Of a stretch of DNA of 61,544 nucleotides, positions 27,779 through 37,033 are shown piece after piece. The stretch is from Bradyrhizobium sp. Tv2a-2. Its GTDB lineage: Bacteria; Pseudomonadota; Alphaproteobacteria; Rhizobiales; Xanthobacteraceae. Position 1 is the first letter of the stretch; each line of letters starts with the position of its first letter. The stretch lies in contig NZ_AXAI01000024.1 in assembly GCF_000472425.1 (NCBI RefSeq), positions 28,565 to 90,108 of the forward strand, given 5' to 3'. The notes beneath the pieces were generated by a model, which worked only from the letters and a program-made list of their open reading frames with translations, was not told the DNA's origin and searched no databases. The position numbers were made by a program, and so were the translations under genes.

Positions 27779-27791
27779 TAGGGAGACATCG

Positions 27792-28529
27792 ATGTTCGAT
27801 CTGACTGGCAGGACCGCGCTCGTCACGGGCGCAACGGGCGGGATCGGTGGTGCGATCGCCGAAGCGCTGCACAAGCAGGGTGCCACCGTTGCGATCTCCG
27901 GCACGCGTCGCGAGGTCCTGGATACGCTGGCTGCGAAAATGGGCCAACGCGTGCATGTGCTGCCCTGCAACCTCTCCGAGATGTCGGAAGTCGAGGCCCT
28001 GGTGCCGTCGGCCGAGCAGGCGATGGGCGGCGTCGACATTCTCGTCGCCAATGCCGGCATCACCCGCGACAACCTGTTCGTGCAGTTGCGCGACGAGGAT
28101 TGGGACGACGTCATCAAGGTCAATTTGACCGCGACCTTCCGGCTCGCCCGGGCCGCCACCAAGCTGATGATGCGGAAGCGCTTCGGCCGCATTATCGCCA
28201 TCACCTCGGTGGTCGGTGTGACCGGCAATCCGGGGCAGGGCAATTATTCCGCCTCCAAGGCGGGCATGATCGGCATGATCAAGTCGCTGGCCGCCGAATA
28301 CGCCAAGCGCAATGTGACGGCCAATTGCATCGCGCCGGGCTTCATCAAGACGCCGATGACGGACGCGCTCAACGACAAGCAGCGCGAGGCGATCCTGACC
28401 CGGGTTCCGGCCGCGCGGCTGGGTACGCCGGAGGATATCGCTGCCGCTGCGGTCTATCTGAGCTCGAACGAGGCGGGCTACGTCACCGGGCAGACGATTC
28501 ACATCAACGGCGGAATGGCGATGGTCTGA
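27792..28529 (+). CDS. fabG: 3-oxoacyl-ACP reductase
   Basis: A NADPH-dependent short-chain dehydrogenase of 245 aa that reduces 3-ketoacyl-ACP. The cofactor loop is TGATGGIGGAIA, NAG is at 87-89, and the catalytic Ser139, Tyr152 and Lys156 fit the SDR triad. The C-terminal motif GYVTGQTIHINGGM is complete. It follows the palindromic repeat and has AGGGAGA ahead of the ATG. Confidence 0.97.
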   Translation: MFDLTGRTALVTGATGGIGGAIAEALHKQGATVAISGTRREVLDTLAAKMGQRVHVLPCNLSEMSEVEALVPSAEQAMGGVDILVANAGITRDNLFVQLRDEDWDDVIKVNLTATFRLARAATKLMMRKRFGRIIAITSVVGVTGNPGQGNYSASKAGMIGMIKSLAAEYAKRNVTANCIAPGFIKTPMTDALNDKQREAILTRVPAARLGTPEDIAAAAVYLSSNEAGYVTGQTIHINGGMAMV

Positions 28530-28816
28530 TCGGCCGCCGGGCCCAGGGGCGGGCTGCGGCGAAAAGCCGTTTTGGCAGGCGGATCAAGGCGTGTAGTCAA
28601 GGTTTTTGGAGTATGATAACCGAACCGAAACGGCTGGCTCAAAGAACGCCATTGCAGGATGTCGAAACCCTGTATATTGGCGAGGACGAAGCTTGCCGAC
28701 GTTCGCCGGGCCTTACGGGCCAAATCAAGTGAAGTGCGTTGCGAAGGAAGTTTAGCGACCACAATGGCTCGTATCATCCTGGGGTCGGGTCAAGGGAACA
28801 AGCACGAGGTTGGAGC

Positions 28817-29056
28817 ATGAGTGAAATAGGCGAGCGGGTTAAGAAGATCGTGGTCGAACACTTGGGCGTTGAGCCCGAGAAGGTGACCGACAATGCGAGC
28901 TTCATTGACGACCTCGGCGCTGACAGCCTCGACACGGTCGAGCTTGTGATGGCTTTTGAGGAAGAGTTTGGTTGCGAGATTCCCGACGACGCTGCGGAGA
29001 CGATTCTGACCGTCGGCGACGCGACGAAATTTCTCGAAAAGAACGCGAAGAGCTGA
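28817..29056 (+). CDS. acpP: Acyl carrier protein
   Basis: A 79-aa acidic carrier. The 4'-phosphopantetheine attachment Ser37 lies in DDLGADSLDTVELVM. The start at 28817 has GAGG 8 bases upstream; the longer ORF from 28739 is not ACP-like. The 287-bp gap after fabG is long enough for its own promoter, common for this highly expressed gene, though no consensus box was identified. Confidence 0.98.
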   Translation: MSEIGERVKKIVVEHLGVEPEKVTDNASFIDDLGADSLDTVELVMAFEEEFGCEIPDDAAETILTVGDATKFLEKNAKS

Positions 29057-29153
29057 CGCTCCTGCGCGCTGACAACCTGGCCGGCCGCGCCGCCTGCGGG
29101 CGGCCGTCCGGCGTTACATTGCAAGCCGTGAACCTGGGGCCGGAGTGTTCGAC

Positions 29154-30419
29154 ATGAGACGGGTCGTCGTCACAGGCCTCGGCATGGTGTCGCCACTTGG
29201 CTGCGGCGTCGATACGACGTGGAAGCGGATTCTCAACAGCGAGAGCGGCGCGCGCAGGATCGAGACCTTCGACGTCTCTGATCTGCCGAGCAAGATCGCT
29301 TGCCCGGTGCCGCGCGGGGACGGCTCCAACGGCACCTTCAATGCCGATCAGTGGATGGAGCCGAAGGACCAGCGCAAGGTCGACGACTTCATCATCTTCG
29401 GGATGGCCGCCGCCCGCCAGGCGCTCGACGATGCCAATTGGCATCCCTCGACCGAGGAAGACCGCTGCGCCACCGGCACCATGATCGGTTCGGGCATTGG
29501 CGGCCTTTCGGGGATTGCCGATACCTCGATCCTGTTGAAGGAGCGCGGACCGCGCAAGGTGTCACCGTTCTTCATCCCAGGCCGCCTGATCAACCTCGCA
29601 TCGGGTTATGTCTCGATCGAATTCGGCCTGAAGGGGCCGAACCATGCGGTGGTGACGGCATGCTCGACCGGCGCACATGCGATCGGCGATGCCAGTCGGC
29701 TGATTGCGCTCGGCGATGCCGACGTGATGGTCGCAGGCGGCACCGAGTCGCCGATCTGCCGCATCGGCATGGCCGGTTTCTGCGCCGCGCGCGCGCTGTC
29801 GACCGGCTTCAATGAAACCCCGGCGAAGGCTTCGCGTCCCTACGACAAGGACCGTGACGGCTTTGTCATGGGCGAGGGTGCCGGCGTCGTGGTGCTCGAG
29901 GAATATGAGCACGCCAAGGCGCGTGGCGCGCGCATCTACGCGGAAGTGACCGGCTATGGCATGTCCGGCGATGCCTATCACATCACCTCGCCGTCGCCGG
30001 ACGGAGATGGCGCTTATCGCAGCATGGCGGCAGCGCTCAAGCGCGCCGGCATCACGACCTCCGACATCGATTATATCAACGCTCACGGCACCTCGACCCA
30101 GGTCGGCGATGAGATTGAGCTCGGCGCGGTGGAGCGGCTGCTCGGCAATGCCGCCTCGCGTGTCTCGATGTCATCGACCAAATCGTCGACCGGACATCTG
30201 TTGGGCGCGGCCGGCGCGATCGAAGCGATTTTCTCTATTCTGGCGATTCGCGATAACATCGCTCCGCCGACCATCAATTTGGAAAACCCCTCCGTGCAAA
30301 CGGCAATCGATCTCGTGCCGCAGGTTCCGCGCAAGCGCGAGATCAATGTTGCATTGTCCAATTCATTCGGTTTCGGCGGCACCAACGCGTCCGTGATCCT
30401 CCAGCGTCTGGCGAACTGA
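29154..30419 (+). CDS. fabF: 3-oxoacyl-ACP synthase II
   Basis: A condensing enzyme (KAS II) that elongates acyl-ACP with malonyl-ACP. Active Cys170 lies in VVTACSTGAHAIG. The His residues of the Cys-His-His triad are in NAHGTSTQVGD and SSTGHLLGAAG. The product is 421 aa with a complete C-terminal FGFGGTNAS motif. ATG at 29154 with GGAG upstream, 97 bp after acpP. Confidence 0.97.
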   Translation: MRRVVVTGLGMVSPLGCGVDTTWKRILNSESGARRIETFDVSDLPSKIACPVPRGDGSNGTFNADQWMEPKDQRKVDDFIIFGMAAARQALDDANWHPSTEEDRCATGTMIGSGIGGLSGIADTSILLKERGPRKVSPFFIPGRLINLASGYVSIEFGLKGPNHAVVTACSTGAHAIGDASRLIALGDADVMVAGGTESPICRIGMAGFCAARALSTGFNETPAKASRPYDKDRDGFVMGEGAGVVVLEEYEHAKARGARIYAEVTGYGMSGDAYHITSPSPDGDGAYRSMAAALKRAGITTSDIDYINAHGTSTQVGDEIELGAVERLLGNAASRVSMSSTKSSTGHLLGAAGAIEAIFSILAIRDNIAPPTINLENPSVQTAIDLVPQVPRKREINVALSNSFGFGGTNASVILQRLAN

Positions 30420-30551
30420 TGCGGCGGGTGGGGCAACCACCGTTTCGCCGCATTCGGTACTCAATCGTTGGCTCGGGCGTACACTGACTGCCTCTCGCGC
30501 AAGCTTCTGCCGCGAGGTCGTGACAAGAGCGACAGGATTCAGGTTGCATCG

Positions 30552-31814
30552 ATGAGTGAAAGGCCGCCCATCTCGCCACGCAGCCCGCGCGCCGCGCTTG
30601 AGCCTGAACAGGTTCCGCCGCCGCCCAAGCGCTCTGAACGCGCCCGCAATCCTTTTGTCGTGGTCGGGAACGCCATCTTCACGATCGTGCTGTTCCTGAT
30701 GCTCGGTGCCGGCGGCGCTTACTATTATGGCAGGCAGGTCCTGGAAACGCCCGGTCCGCTGACCGAGGAAAAGATCGTCAACATTCCCTCGCGCGCGGGA
30801 AAACGTGACATTGCCGATGTCCTGAACAAGGAAGGCGTCACCGATGTCAATCCCTGGGTGTTCATTGCCAGCGTCTTCGCGCTCAAGGCGAGCTCGGAGC
30901 TGAAGCCCGGCGAGTATGCGTTCCAGAAGAACGCCTCACTGCGCGACGTTATCGGCACCATGGTCGAGGGCAAGGTGGTGCAGCACGCGGTGACGATCGC
31001 CGAAGGGCTGACCTCAGAGCAGATCGTAGCCAAGCTGCAGGACAACGATATCTTCACCGGCAGTGTGCGCGAGATTCCGCGTGAAGGTACGCTGCTGCCC
31101 GAGACCTACAAATTCCCGCGCGGCACCAGCCGCGACCAGGTGGTCCAGCGCATGCAGCAAGCCCAGAAGCGCGTGGTGGCGGAGATCTGGGAGCGTCGCA
31201 GCCAGGACTTGCCGGTCAGGACGCCCGAGCAGTTGGTGACGCTCGCCTCAATCGTGGAGAAGGAAACCGGAAAGCCCGACGAGCGCAGCCGCGTCGCCGC
31301 GGTCTTCGTCAACCGGCTGAAGCAGAAGATCAGGCTGCAGTCCGACCCAACCATCATCTACGGACTGGTCGGCGGCAAGGGCACGCTGGGCCGCCCGATC
31401 AAGCGCAGCGAGATCACCCAGCCATCGCCGTACAACACCTATGTGATCGACGGCCTGCCGCCTGGGCCGATTTCCAACCCCGGCCGCGCCTCGCTCGAGG
31501 CCGCCGCCAATCCGGCGCGCACCCGAGACCTCTATTTCGTCGCCGACGGCACCGGCGGTCACGCTTTCACCGAAACCTACGACCAGCACCAGAAGAACGT
31601 TGCCAAGCTCCGGACGATGGAGAAGCAGATCCAGAACGACACCGTCGAGCCGGCCGACGATCCGCCGCCGCCCGCGACACCCGGTGCGCCGGCAGCGGAC
31701 AGCGCGCCCACCGCTACGACAGGTAGCAAGCCTGCGCCGAAGAAGCCGGCCCGGGCGCCCGCGCGGCAAGGGGCGGCGCAGTCGACCGCCACGCCGCCGG
31801 TTGTTCAGCAGTAG
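30552..31814 (+). CDS. mltG: Endolytic peptidoglycan transglycosylase MltG
   Basis: Cleaves nascent glycan strands and may set their length. It has a cytoplasmic Pro-rich N-terminus, one membrane segment near residues 38-58 (NAIFTIVLFLMLGAG), and the YceG catalytic domain with LPETYKFPRG, SIVEKETGK (catalytic Glu) and LQSDPTIIYG. An Ala/Pro-rich tail of about 60 residues follows. The start at 30552 gives 420 aa; the ORF extends upstream to 30468 without family similarity. fabF-mltG linkage is typical of Alphaproteobacteria. Confidence 0.93.
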   Translation: MSERPPISPRSPRAALEPEQVPPPPKRSERARNPFVVVGNAIFTIVLFLMLGAGGAYYYGRQVLETPGPLTEEKIVNIPSRAGKRDIADVLNKEGVTDVNPWVFIASVFALKASSELKPGEYAFQKNASLRDVIGTMVEGKVVQHAVTIAEGLTSEQIVAKLQDNDIFTGSVREIPREGTLLPETYKFPRGTSRDQVVQRMQQAQKRVVAEIWERRSQDLPVRTPEQLVTLASIVEKETGKPDERSRVAAVFVNRLKQKIRLQSDPTIIYGLVGGKGTLGRPIKRSEITQPSPYNTYVIDGLPPGPISNPGRASLEAAANPARTRDLYFVADGTGGHAFTETYDQHQKNVAKLRTMEKQIQNDTVEPADDPPPPATPGAPAADSAPTATTGSKPAPKKPARAPARQGAAQSTATPPVVQQ

Positions 31815-31913
31815 TTAGGCAGCACGCCGGCATCGGATTCCACTTTTCCTGAAAACGTCCTATGGTCCGGCGGCTTTTGCATTTAGGCGAATCTCGCCCG
31901 GAGAATCCTGCGC

Positions 31914-32801
31914 ATGGTGCTGTCGAGCATGACCGGTTTTGCACGAAGCCACGGCGCGAGCGGTCCCTATACTTTCGAGTGGGAATTGAAGTCGGTGAAC
32001 GCCAAGGGCTTCGATCTGCGCCTGCGCCTGCCGCAGGGCTGGGACGAGCTCGAGGCCGTCGCCAAGAAGCGCGCCGGCGAAATGCTGTCGCGCGGGACGG
32101 TCTACGCCAATTTCAACGTCAAGCGCGCGGACGCGCTCTCGACTGTCCGCATCAATGAGGATGTGCTGGCAGCGGTCGTGAGGGTTGCGAGCTCGCTTGC
32201 CGGCAGGATCGACGCTGTCGCGCCGAGCATCGACGGGCTGCTCGCCATCAAGGGCGTGATCGAGGTGGTCGAGCCCGAGCGCAACGAGGAAGAAGACAAG
32301 GCTGCAAGCGCGGCGGCGGCCGCCGCCTTCGACGAGGCGCTCAAGAATCTCGTGGCGATGCGCCGCCGCGAGGGCGAGTCGCTGGGACAGATCCTGAGCC
32401 AGCGCATGGACGAGATGGAGGCGCTGGCGAAAAAGGCCGAGGCCGCGCCCGGGCGCAAGCCGGAGGCGGTCAAGGCCCGGCTCGCCGAGCAGATCGCGGC
32501 GCTGCTCGACACCTCCGACCGGTTTGATTCCGACCGCCTCAACCAGGAGGCGCTCCTGATCGCGGCCAAGGCCGATATCCGCGAGGAGCTCGATCGCATC
32601 GTGTCGCATATTGGGCAGGTTCGCGAGATCATCGGCAAGGGCGGCGCGGTCGGGCGGCGGCTCGATTTCCTGGCCCAGGAGTTCAATCGGGAGGTCAATA
32701 CCACCTGCGCCAAGTCGAACGATGTGGAGCTGACCAACACTGGCCTCGAAATGAAGAACGTCGTCGAGCAGTTTCGCGAACAGGTGCAAAATCTGGAGTG
32801 A
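31914..32801 (+). CDS. YicC/YloC family endoribonuclease
   Basis: A 295-aa protein starting with the family signature MVLSSMTGFAR. It has an N-terminal YicC domain (ELKSVNAKGFDLRLRLP), a central coiled coil, and the C-terminal DUF1732 ending in TGLEMKNVVEQFREQVQNLE. YicC family members are RNases acting on small RNAs and mRNA. It lies 19 bp before gmk, a classic pairing. Confidence 0.93.
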   Translation: MVLSSMTGFARSHGASGPYTFEWELKSVNAKGFDLRLRLPQGWDELEAVAKKRAGEMLSRGTVYANFNVKRADALSTVRINEDVLAAVVRVASSLAGRIDAVAPSIDGLLAIKGVIEVVEPERNEEEDKAASAAAAAAFDEALKNLVAMRRREGESLGQILSQRMDEMEALAKKAEAAPGRKPEAVKARLAEQIAALLDTSDRFDSDRLNQEALLIAAKADIREELDRIVSHIGQVREIIGKGGAVGRRLDFLAQEFNREVNTTCAKSNDVELTNTGLEMKNVVEQFREQVQNLE

Positions 32802-32820
32802 TCCAAATCCGGAGATATCC

Positions 32821-33477
32821 ATGACGGCTCACCGCCACGGCTCAGGAGTTGAACGGCGCGGGCTGATGTTCGTGCTGTCCTCGCCTTCAGGGGCCGGCAA
32901 GACGACGCTCTCGCGTCTGTTGATTGAGCGCATGCCCGGGCTGAAAATGTCGGTTTCGGCGACCACGCGCCCGAAGCGGCCCGGCGAGGTCGAGGGGCGC
33001 GACTACATCTTTGTCGACAGGCCGCGCTTCGAGGAGATGGTGAAGCGCAACGAGCTCCTGGAATGGGCCGTGGTGTTCGACAATCGCTACGGCACCCCGC
33101 GCGCGCCGGTCGAAGCGGCGCTCTCCGCCGGCGAGGACGTGCTGTTCGACATCGACTGGCAGGGTACCCAGCAATTGCGCGAGAAGGCGCGCGCCGACGT
33201 CGTCAGCGTCTTCATCCTGCCGCCCTCGGCACCCGATCTCGAAAAGCGGCTGCATTCCCGTGCGCAGGATTCGGCGGAGGTGATCCGCTCGCGTATGAGC
33301 CGTGCCACCCACGAGATGAGCCATTGGGCGGAATACGACTACATCGTCATCAATCACGACGTCGATGAAGCGTTTGCCGAAGTGCAGTCGATCCTCAAGG
33401 CCGAGCGGCTCAAGCGCGAGCGCCGCACCGGATTGACCAATTTCGTGCGTGATCTGCAGCAGCAGCTGGAGACATAG
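32821..33477 (+). CDS. gmk: Guanylate kinase
   Basis: Phosphorylates GMP to GDP. P-loop SSPSGAGKTT is at residues 20-29. The GMP-binding segment SVSATTRPKRPGEVEGRDYI and the lid region follow. The product is 218 aa, the normal length. Short gap after yicC; convergent with the following gene, 24 bp between stops. Confidence 0.97.
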   Translation: MTAHRHGSGVERRGLMFVLSSPSGAGKTTLSRLLIERMPGLKMSVSATTRPKRPGEVEGRDYIFVDRPRFEEMVKRNELLEWAVVFDNRYGTPRAPVEAALSAGEDVLFDIDWQGTQQLREKARADVVSVFILPPSAPDLEKRLHSRAQDSAEVIRSRMSRATHEMSHWAEYDYIVINHDVDEAFAEVQSILKAERLKRERRTGLTNFVRDLQQQLET

Positions 33478-33501
33478 CGGCCTTGGGCCAGGCGGCGCGC
33501 G

Positions 33502-34473
33502 TCACGCGTCGCTTTGCTGTGCCTGCTTCACGAGTTGCGCCAGGATCTCTTCGATCTTCTCGTAGCGCTCTTGTGTCTTGGCGCTTGGCGGTGCCCTGCG
33601 TTCGGCCTTCGGGCGTGGCGCCGCTTCTTCCATAAACGGCTCGACGACCGGCTCGATCCATGGCGGGGCGGGGCCGGTTTCGACACCCTCCCAGAGGACG
33701 GCACGGCGCTCCTGCGTGGCCAGGCGCCGCTGCTTTCGGCGGCCGAGCCGGTAGACCACGCTTGCCGTCAGTCCCGCGAGCGCGAGCGCGCCGCCGATCA
33801 CCAAAAACAGCATCTGCAGCGAGGCCGATGGCTTGACCGGCGGAGTGCTGGCTGCAGCGGCGGGAGCAGGCGCCGGCGGATCAGCGGGCGCGTCGGCAGC
33901 TGTGTCCGCGGCCGGCTGCGAAACGGTTGCGTCAGCCATGGCCTGCGGCGCAGCCGCCGCCGCGGCAGCGGACGGCGAGGTGGCCGTCTCAGGTGACGGC
34001 CAGCGCGCGGCGACCGCAGAACCCTGCGCATCAGGCTGCGCCGAGGGCGGAACGGGGTTGCTTGCGACCGGGGCTGGAATTGGAGCAGGACTTGCGGCAG
34101 GACCTGCGGCAGGACTTGGCGCCGGCGCAGCGACCGCATTCCCGCGCGCCTGCGGCATCAGATACTCGGCATGCGCGTCCTCGATCGAACGAGGCGTGCT
34201 TTCATTGTTCCGCGGCTCCGCTTTTGGCGCCTGGGCCGAATCATCCGACGGTTCGCTCTGCGAAACTGTTTCGTTCTCGCCGCGCAAATACCAGCAATGC
34301 CGCTTGGTGCCGTGCTCGATACGATAATACCAGTGCTGGCCCCGCGTGCTGTCCTTTCCCGGCTCGGTCAGGCATTCGGCGGCTTTCGCGGCATCGCGGG
34401 GCATGATCAGGGGGGCGCCGGCCAGGATGCCAGCGACGATGCTCAACGCGATTTTCGCGGTTCGGCTTGCCAT
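33502..34473 (-). CDS. Hypothetical exported/membrane protein, Pro/Ala-rich
   Basis: A 323-aa protein. A signal sequence in the first ~30 residues is followed by a Cys/Trp-containing segment (QHWYYRIEHGTKRHCWYLRG). A long Ala/Pro/Ser-rich disordered region spans about 90-215, a second hydrophobic segment (LFLVIGGALALAGLTASVVY) comes near 220-240, and the basic/acidic tail contains a predicted coiled region. The YYRIEHGTKRHCWYLR block is the only conserved-looking part. ATG with GGAG upstream. Function unknown. Confidence 0.7.
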   Translation of the reverse strand: MASRTAKIALSIVAGILAGAPLIMPRDAAKAAECLTEPGKDSTRGQHWYYRIEHGTKRHCWYLRGENETVSQSEPSDDSAQAPKAEPRNNESTPRSIEDAHAEYLMPQARGNAVAAPAPSPAAGPAASPAPIPAPVASNPVPPSAQPDAQGSAVAARWPSPETATSPSAAAAAAAPQAMADATVSQPAADTAADAPADPPAPAPAAAASTPPVKPSASLQMLFLVIGGALALAGLTASVVYRLGRRKQRRLATQERRAVLWEGVETGPAPPWIEPVVEPFMEEAAPRPKAERRAPPSAKTQERYEKIEEILAQLVKQAQQSDA

Positions 34474-34702
34474 CAATTGCTCCACTCAACTCAACGCGAC
34501 GCGTAATCACCCCAATCTCGGTAAGAAGTTGGGTAGCAATAGGCCGCAAATCCGGAGAGGATGGGGCTTAATTCAGGCCGGCATTTTTAGTGCGATTTTG
34601 GCGCCGAAATCGCTCATGTTTGGAGGCGGTCCAGCGGCCGTGCAGCCGTCGGATCGCCTGTAGGTCCCCGATCCGCTGCGCAAGGAAAAAAATCGTGCGC
34701 GC

Positions 34703-35908
34703 TCACTGGCTCGCCAGCACGTCCGTGAACAGCACGTAGCGCTGGCCGTCGAAGCGGACCAGACGCACCTGCTGGATCGGGCGATGGTCCGTGGGCGTCG
34801 TCTTTAACCGGATACCGGGAAGCAACAGCGGCAGTTCCATGTCCATGTGCGAGGCCTGTTTCATCAGGTTCGCGCGCGTCAGGTTGTCGCCGCATTGCTT
34901 GAGCAACCGCACCACCGCGTAGCCGATATTGTAGCCGTAGGGCGCGTAGTAATCGCTCTTGTCGACATGGGGATTGTACTTGTCCATCCAGACGTTCCAC
35001 GCCTTCATGGCGGGATCGTCGTGCCATTGCGGGTCGGCCGGGTCCTTTTGATAGACGGCGCTGATGATACCCTTGGCGGCCTCGAATCCGGCCGGGCGGA
35101 TCGCGCCCGCAATGGAGGAGCCGACGCTGGAGACGAACTCCTGCGGATGCCAATCGATATCATACGCCTTGCGGATGGCTTGCGCGGCGAATTTCGGCAC
35201 CGAAAAAATCACGAAGACATCGGCGCCGGCGGTCTTGAGCGACACCACCTGGGAATCCACGGTCGGATCGGAGGTGTTGTAGGTCTGGTAGGAAACGATC
35301 ATCGAGGAAGCGCGATCGCCAAGCCCGCGCTTGAAGCCAATGGTGTAATCGCGGCCGAGATCGTCATTCTGGGCGAGGATGCCGATCCTGGCGTCGGGCT
35401 TCACCGAGAGGATGTATTTGGCGTAGATCTCCGCCTCCGACATGTAGTGCGGTGTCCAGCCCAGCGTCCACGGATAATGCTCGGGATCGTTGAAGACGGT
35501 CGCGCCGGAGCCAACGAACAGATGCGGGACCTTCTTCTGGTTGATGTATTTGACCACGGACATATTGGTCGCGGTGCCGACCGGATTGACCAGGAACAGG
35601 ACCTCGTCGCTTTCGATCAGACGCCTGATCTGCTCCACCGTCTTGGGCGGACTATAGGCGTCGTCGAGGCTGATGAAATTCAGCTTGCGGCCGTTGACCC
35701 CGCCTTGTTCGTTGATCATAGCGAAGTAGGCGCCGATGGACATGGCGCCGGCCGAATAGGCCGAGGCCGGACCGCTATAGGGCGTGGTCGTGCCGATCTT
35801 GATCTCGGTGTCGCTGGCGCCCGGATCGTATTGCTTCTGTGCCAGCGCCGGCACGATCGCAAGCAGGAGCGCAACGAGCGCGCCCCCGATCGAAAGCTTC
35901 CTCCGCAT
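34703..35908 (-). CDS. ABC transporter substrate-binding protein, branched-chain amino acid type
   Basis: A periplasmic binding protein of about 400 aa (LivJ/Peripla_BP_6 family). Signal peptide MRRKLSIGGALVALLLAIVPALA precedes the mature start QKQYDPGASDTEIKIG. The family block TTPYSGPASAYSAGAM follows, with two Rossmann-like lobes. The ATG at 35908 has GGGAGGA upstream. No permease or ATPase gene is adjacent, so it must use a transporter encoded elsewhere. It lies 57 bp from an alcohol dehydrogenase on the same strand, so the ligand may be an aromatic or short-chain acid rather than an amino acid; this is inference. Confidence 0.9.
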   Translation of the reverse strand: MRRKLSIGGALVALLLAIVPALAQKQYDPGASDTEIKIGTTTPYSGPASAYSAGAMSIGAYFAMINEQGGVNGRKLNFISLDDAYSPPKTVEQIRRLIESDEVLFLVNPVGTATNMSVVKYINQKKVPHLFVGSGATVFNDPEHYPWTLGWTPHYMSEAEIYAKYILSVKPDARIGILAQNDDLGRDYTIGFKRGLGDRASSMIVSYQTYNTSDPTVDSQVVSLKTAGADVFVIFSVPKFAAQAIRKAYDIDWHPQEFVSSVGSSIAGAIRPAGFEAAKGIISAVYQKDPADPQWHDDPAMKAWNVWMDKYNPHVDKSDYYAPYGYNIGYAVVRLLKQCGDNLTRANLMKQASHMDMELPLLLPGIRLKTTPTDHRPIQQVRLVRFDGQRYVLFTDVLASQ

Positions 35909-35965
35909 CTTCCGTCCTCCCATTTTCGGTGAGGCCGGCGGGACTGTTTTTGTTTTCGTTGTAGC

Positions 35966-37024
35966 TCAGTTCTTCAGTATGACTCGTCCCACCACTTGTC
36001 CGGCCCGCAACGCATCGATCCATTTCTGCACGTCGGCCATCGGCTCCTCGCGCATCGGCGTCGGCTTGATCTTGCCGGCGCGCGCCAGCGCCATCAGCTC
36101 GTGACCTTCGGCTAGCGTGCCCACCATGAAGCCTTCGATGGTCATGCGCTTGTAGACCCACTGGACCATCGGCAGACTGAAATTGCCGCCCATCAAGCCT
36201 GAGACCACGACCTTGCCGCCGCGCGCGAGCACGGAGACGGCGAAGGCCATCGATTTCTCGTTGCCGGCAAAGTCGACCACGCCGTCAAAGCCGCCATCGG
36301 TCTCCTTCAGGATGCGCTTGATCACATCGGGCTCGGCGGGATCATAGGCGAGCGCAGCGCCGTTTGTCAGCGCGGTTTCGCGTGCCGCCGCGCTCAAGTC
36401 AGCCACCGAGATCGGCTGTTTGAACATCGCCTGCGCGAACGACAGCCCCATCTGACCGACGCCACCAAGGCCGACCAGAAGCAGATTGCGCTGCCGTGGC
36501 CGGTCGACCAGCCGCTTCAGCGCGCCATAGGCAGTGACGCCCGAGCACATCAGCGTCGCTGCCTGGTTGACCGGCATCGAACCATAGTCGAGCAGGTATT
36601 TGGCGTCAGGGACCAGCACGTGGCTGGCAAAGCCGCCATCAATGGAAACGCCAAGGAAGCGCTGCTTGGCGCAGAGATTTTCGTCGCCGGCAAGGCAATC
36701 GCGACATTGGCCGCAACCGATCCAGGGAAACACCGCCTTCCTGGACCCGATCAGATCCCTGGATGCGTCGGGGCCAACGTCCTCCACCACGCCGGCGATC
36801 TCATGGCCGAGCGTGAAGGGCAGGATCATGCCGCGCGTGGTGTCGAGCTTCCTGCCGCCGCCGAGATCGGCATAGCCGTCCTGGATATGCAGGTCGGAGT
36901 GGCAGAGGCCGCAGCGCTCGATGCGCACCAGCACCTCGCGCCCCACAGGCTTCGGCGTATCCACAATGGTTTCGCAGAGCGGGGCGTCGAACTTCACCAG
37001 GGACTGGCGGCGCATCAACGCCAT
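35966..37024 (-). CDS. Zinc-dependent alcohol dehydrogenase family
   Basis: A 352-aa medium-chain dehydrogenase. Catalytic zinc ligands are Cys41 and His67 (CGLCHSDLH and GHEIAGVVEDVG). The structural zinc is held by CGQCRDCLAGDENLC near 98-112. The NAD(P) site is LLLVGLGGVGQMGL near 180-193. A good AGGAG precedes the ATG. It starts 9 bp after rsmA ends, so it may be read through from the lptF-rsmA operon. Substrate unknown; the adjacent binding-protein gene suggests a catabolic role. Confidence 0.92.
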   Translation of the reverse strand: MALMRRQSLVKFDAPLCETIVDTPKPVGREVLVRIERCGLCHSDLHIQDGYADLGGGRKLDTTRGMILPFTLGHEIAGVVEDVGPDASRDLIGSRKAVFPWIGCGQCRDCLAGDENLCAKQRFLGVSIDGGFASHVLVPDAKYLLDYGSMPVNQAATLMCSGVTAYGALKRLVDRPRQRNLLLVGLGGVGQMGLSFAQAMFKQPISVADLSAAARETALTNGAALAYDPAEPDVIKRILKETDGGFDGVVDFAGNEKSMAFAVSVLARGGKVVVSGLMGGNFSLPMVQWVYKRMTIEGFMVGTLAEGHELMALARAGKIKPTPMREEPMADVQKWIDALRAGQVVGRVILKN

Positions 37025-37033
37025 GGCGTTCTC

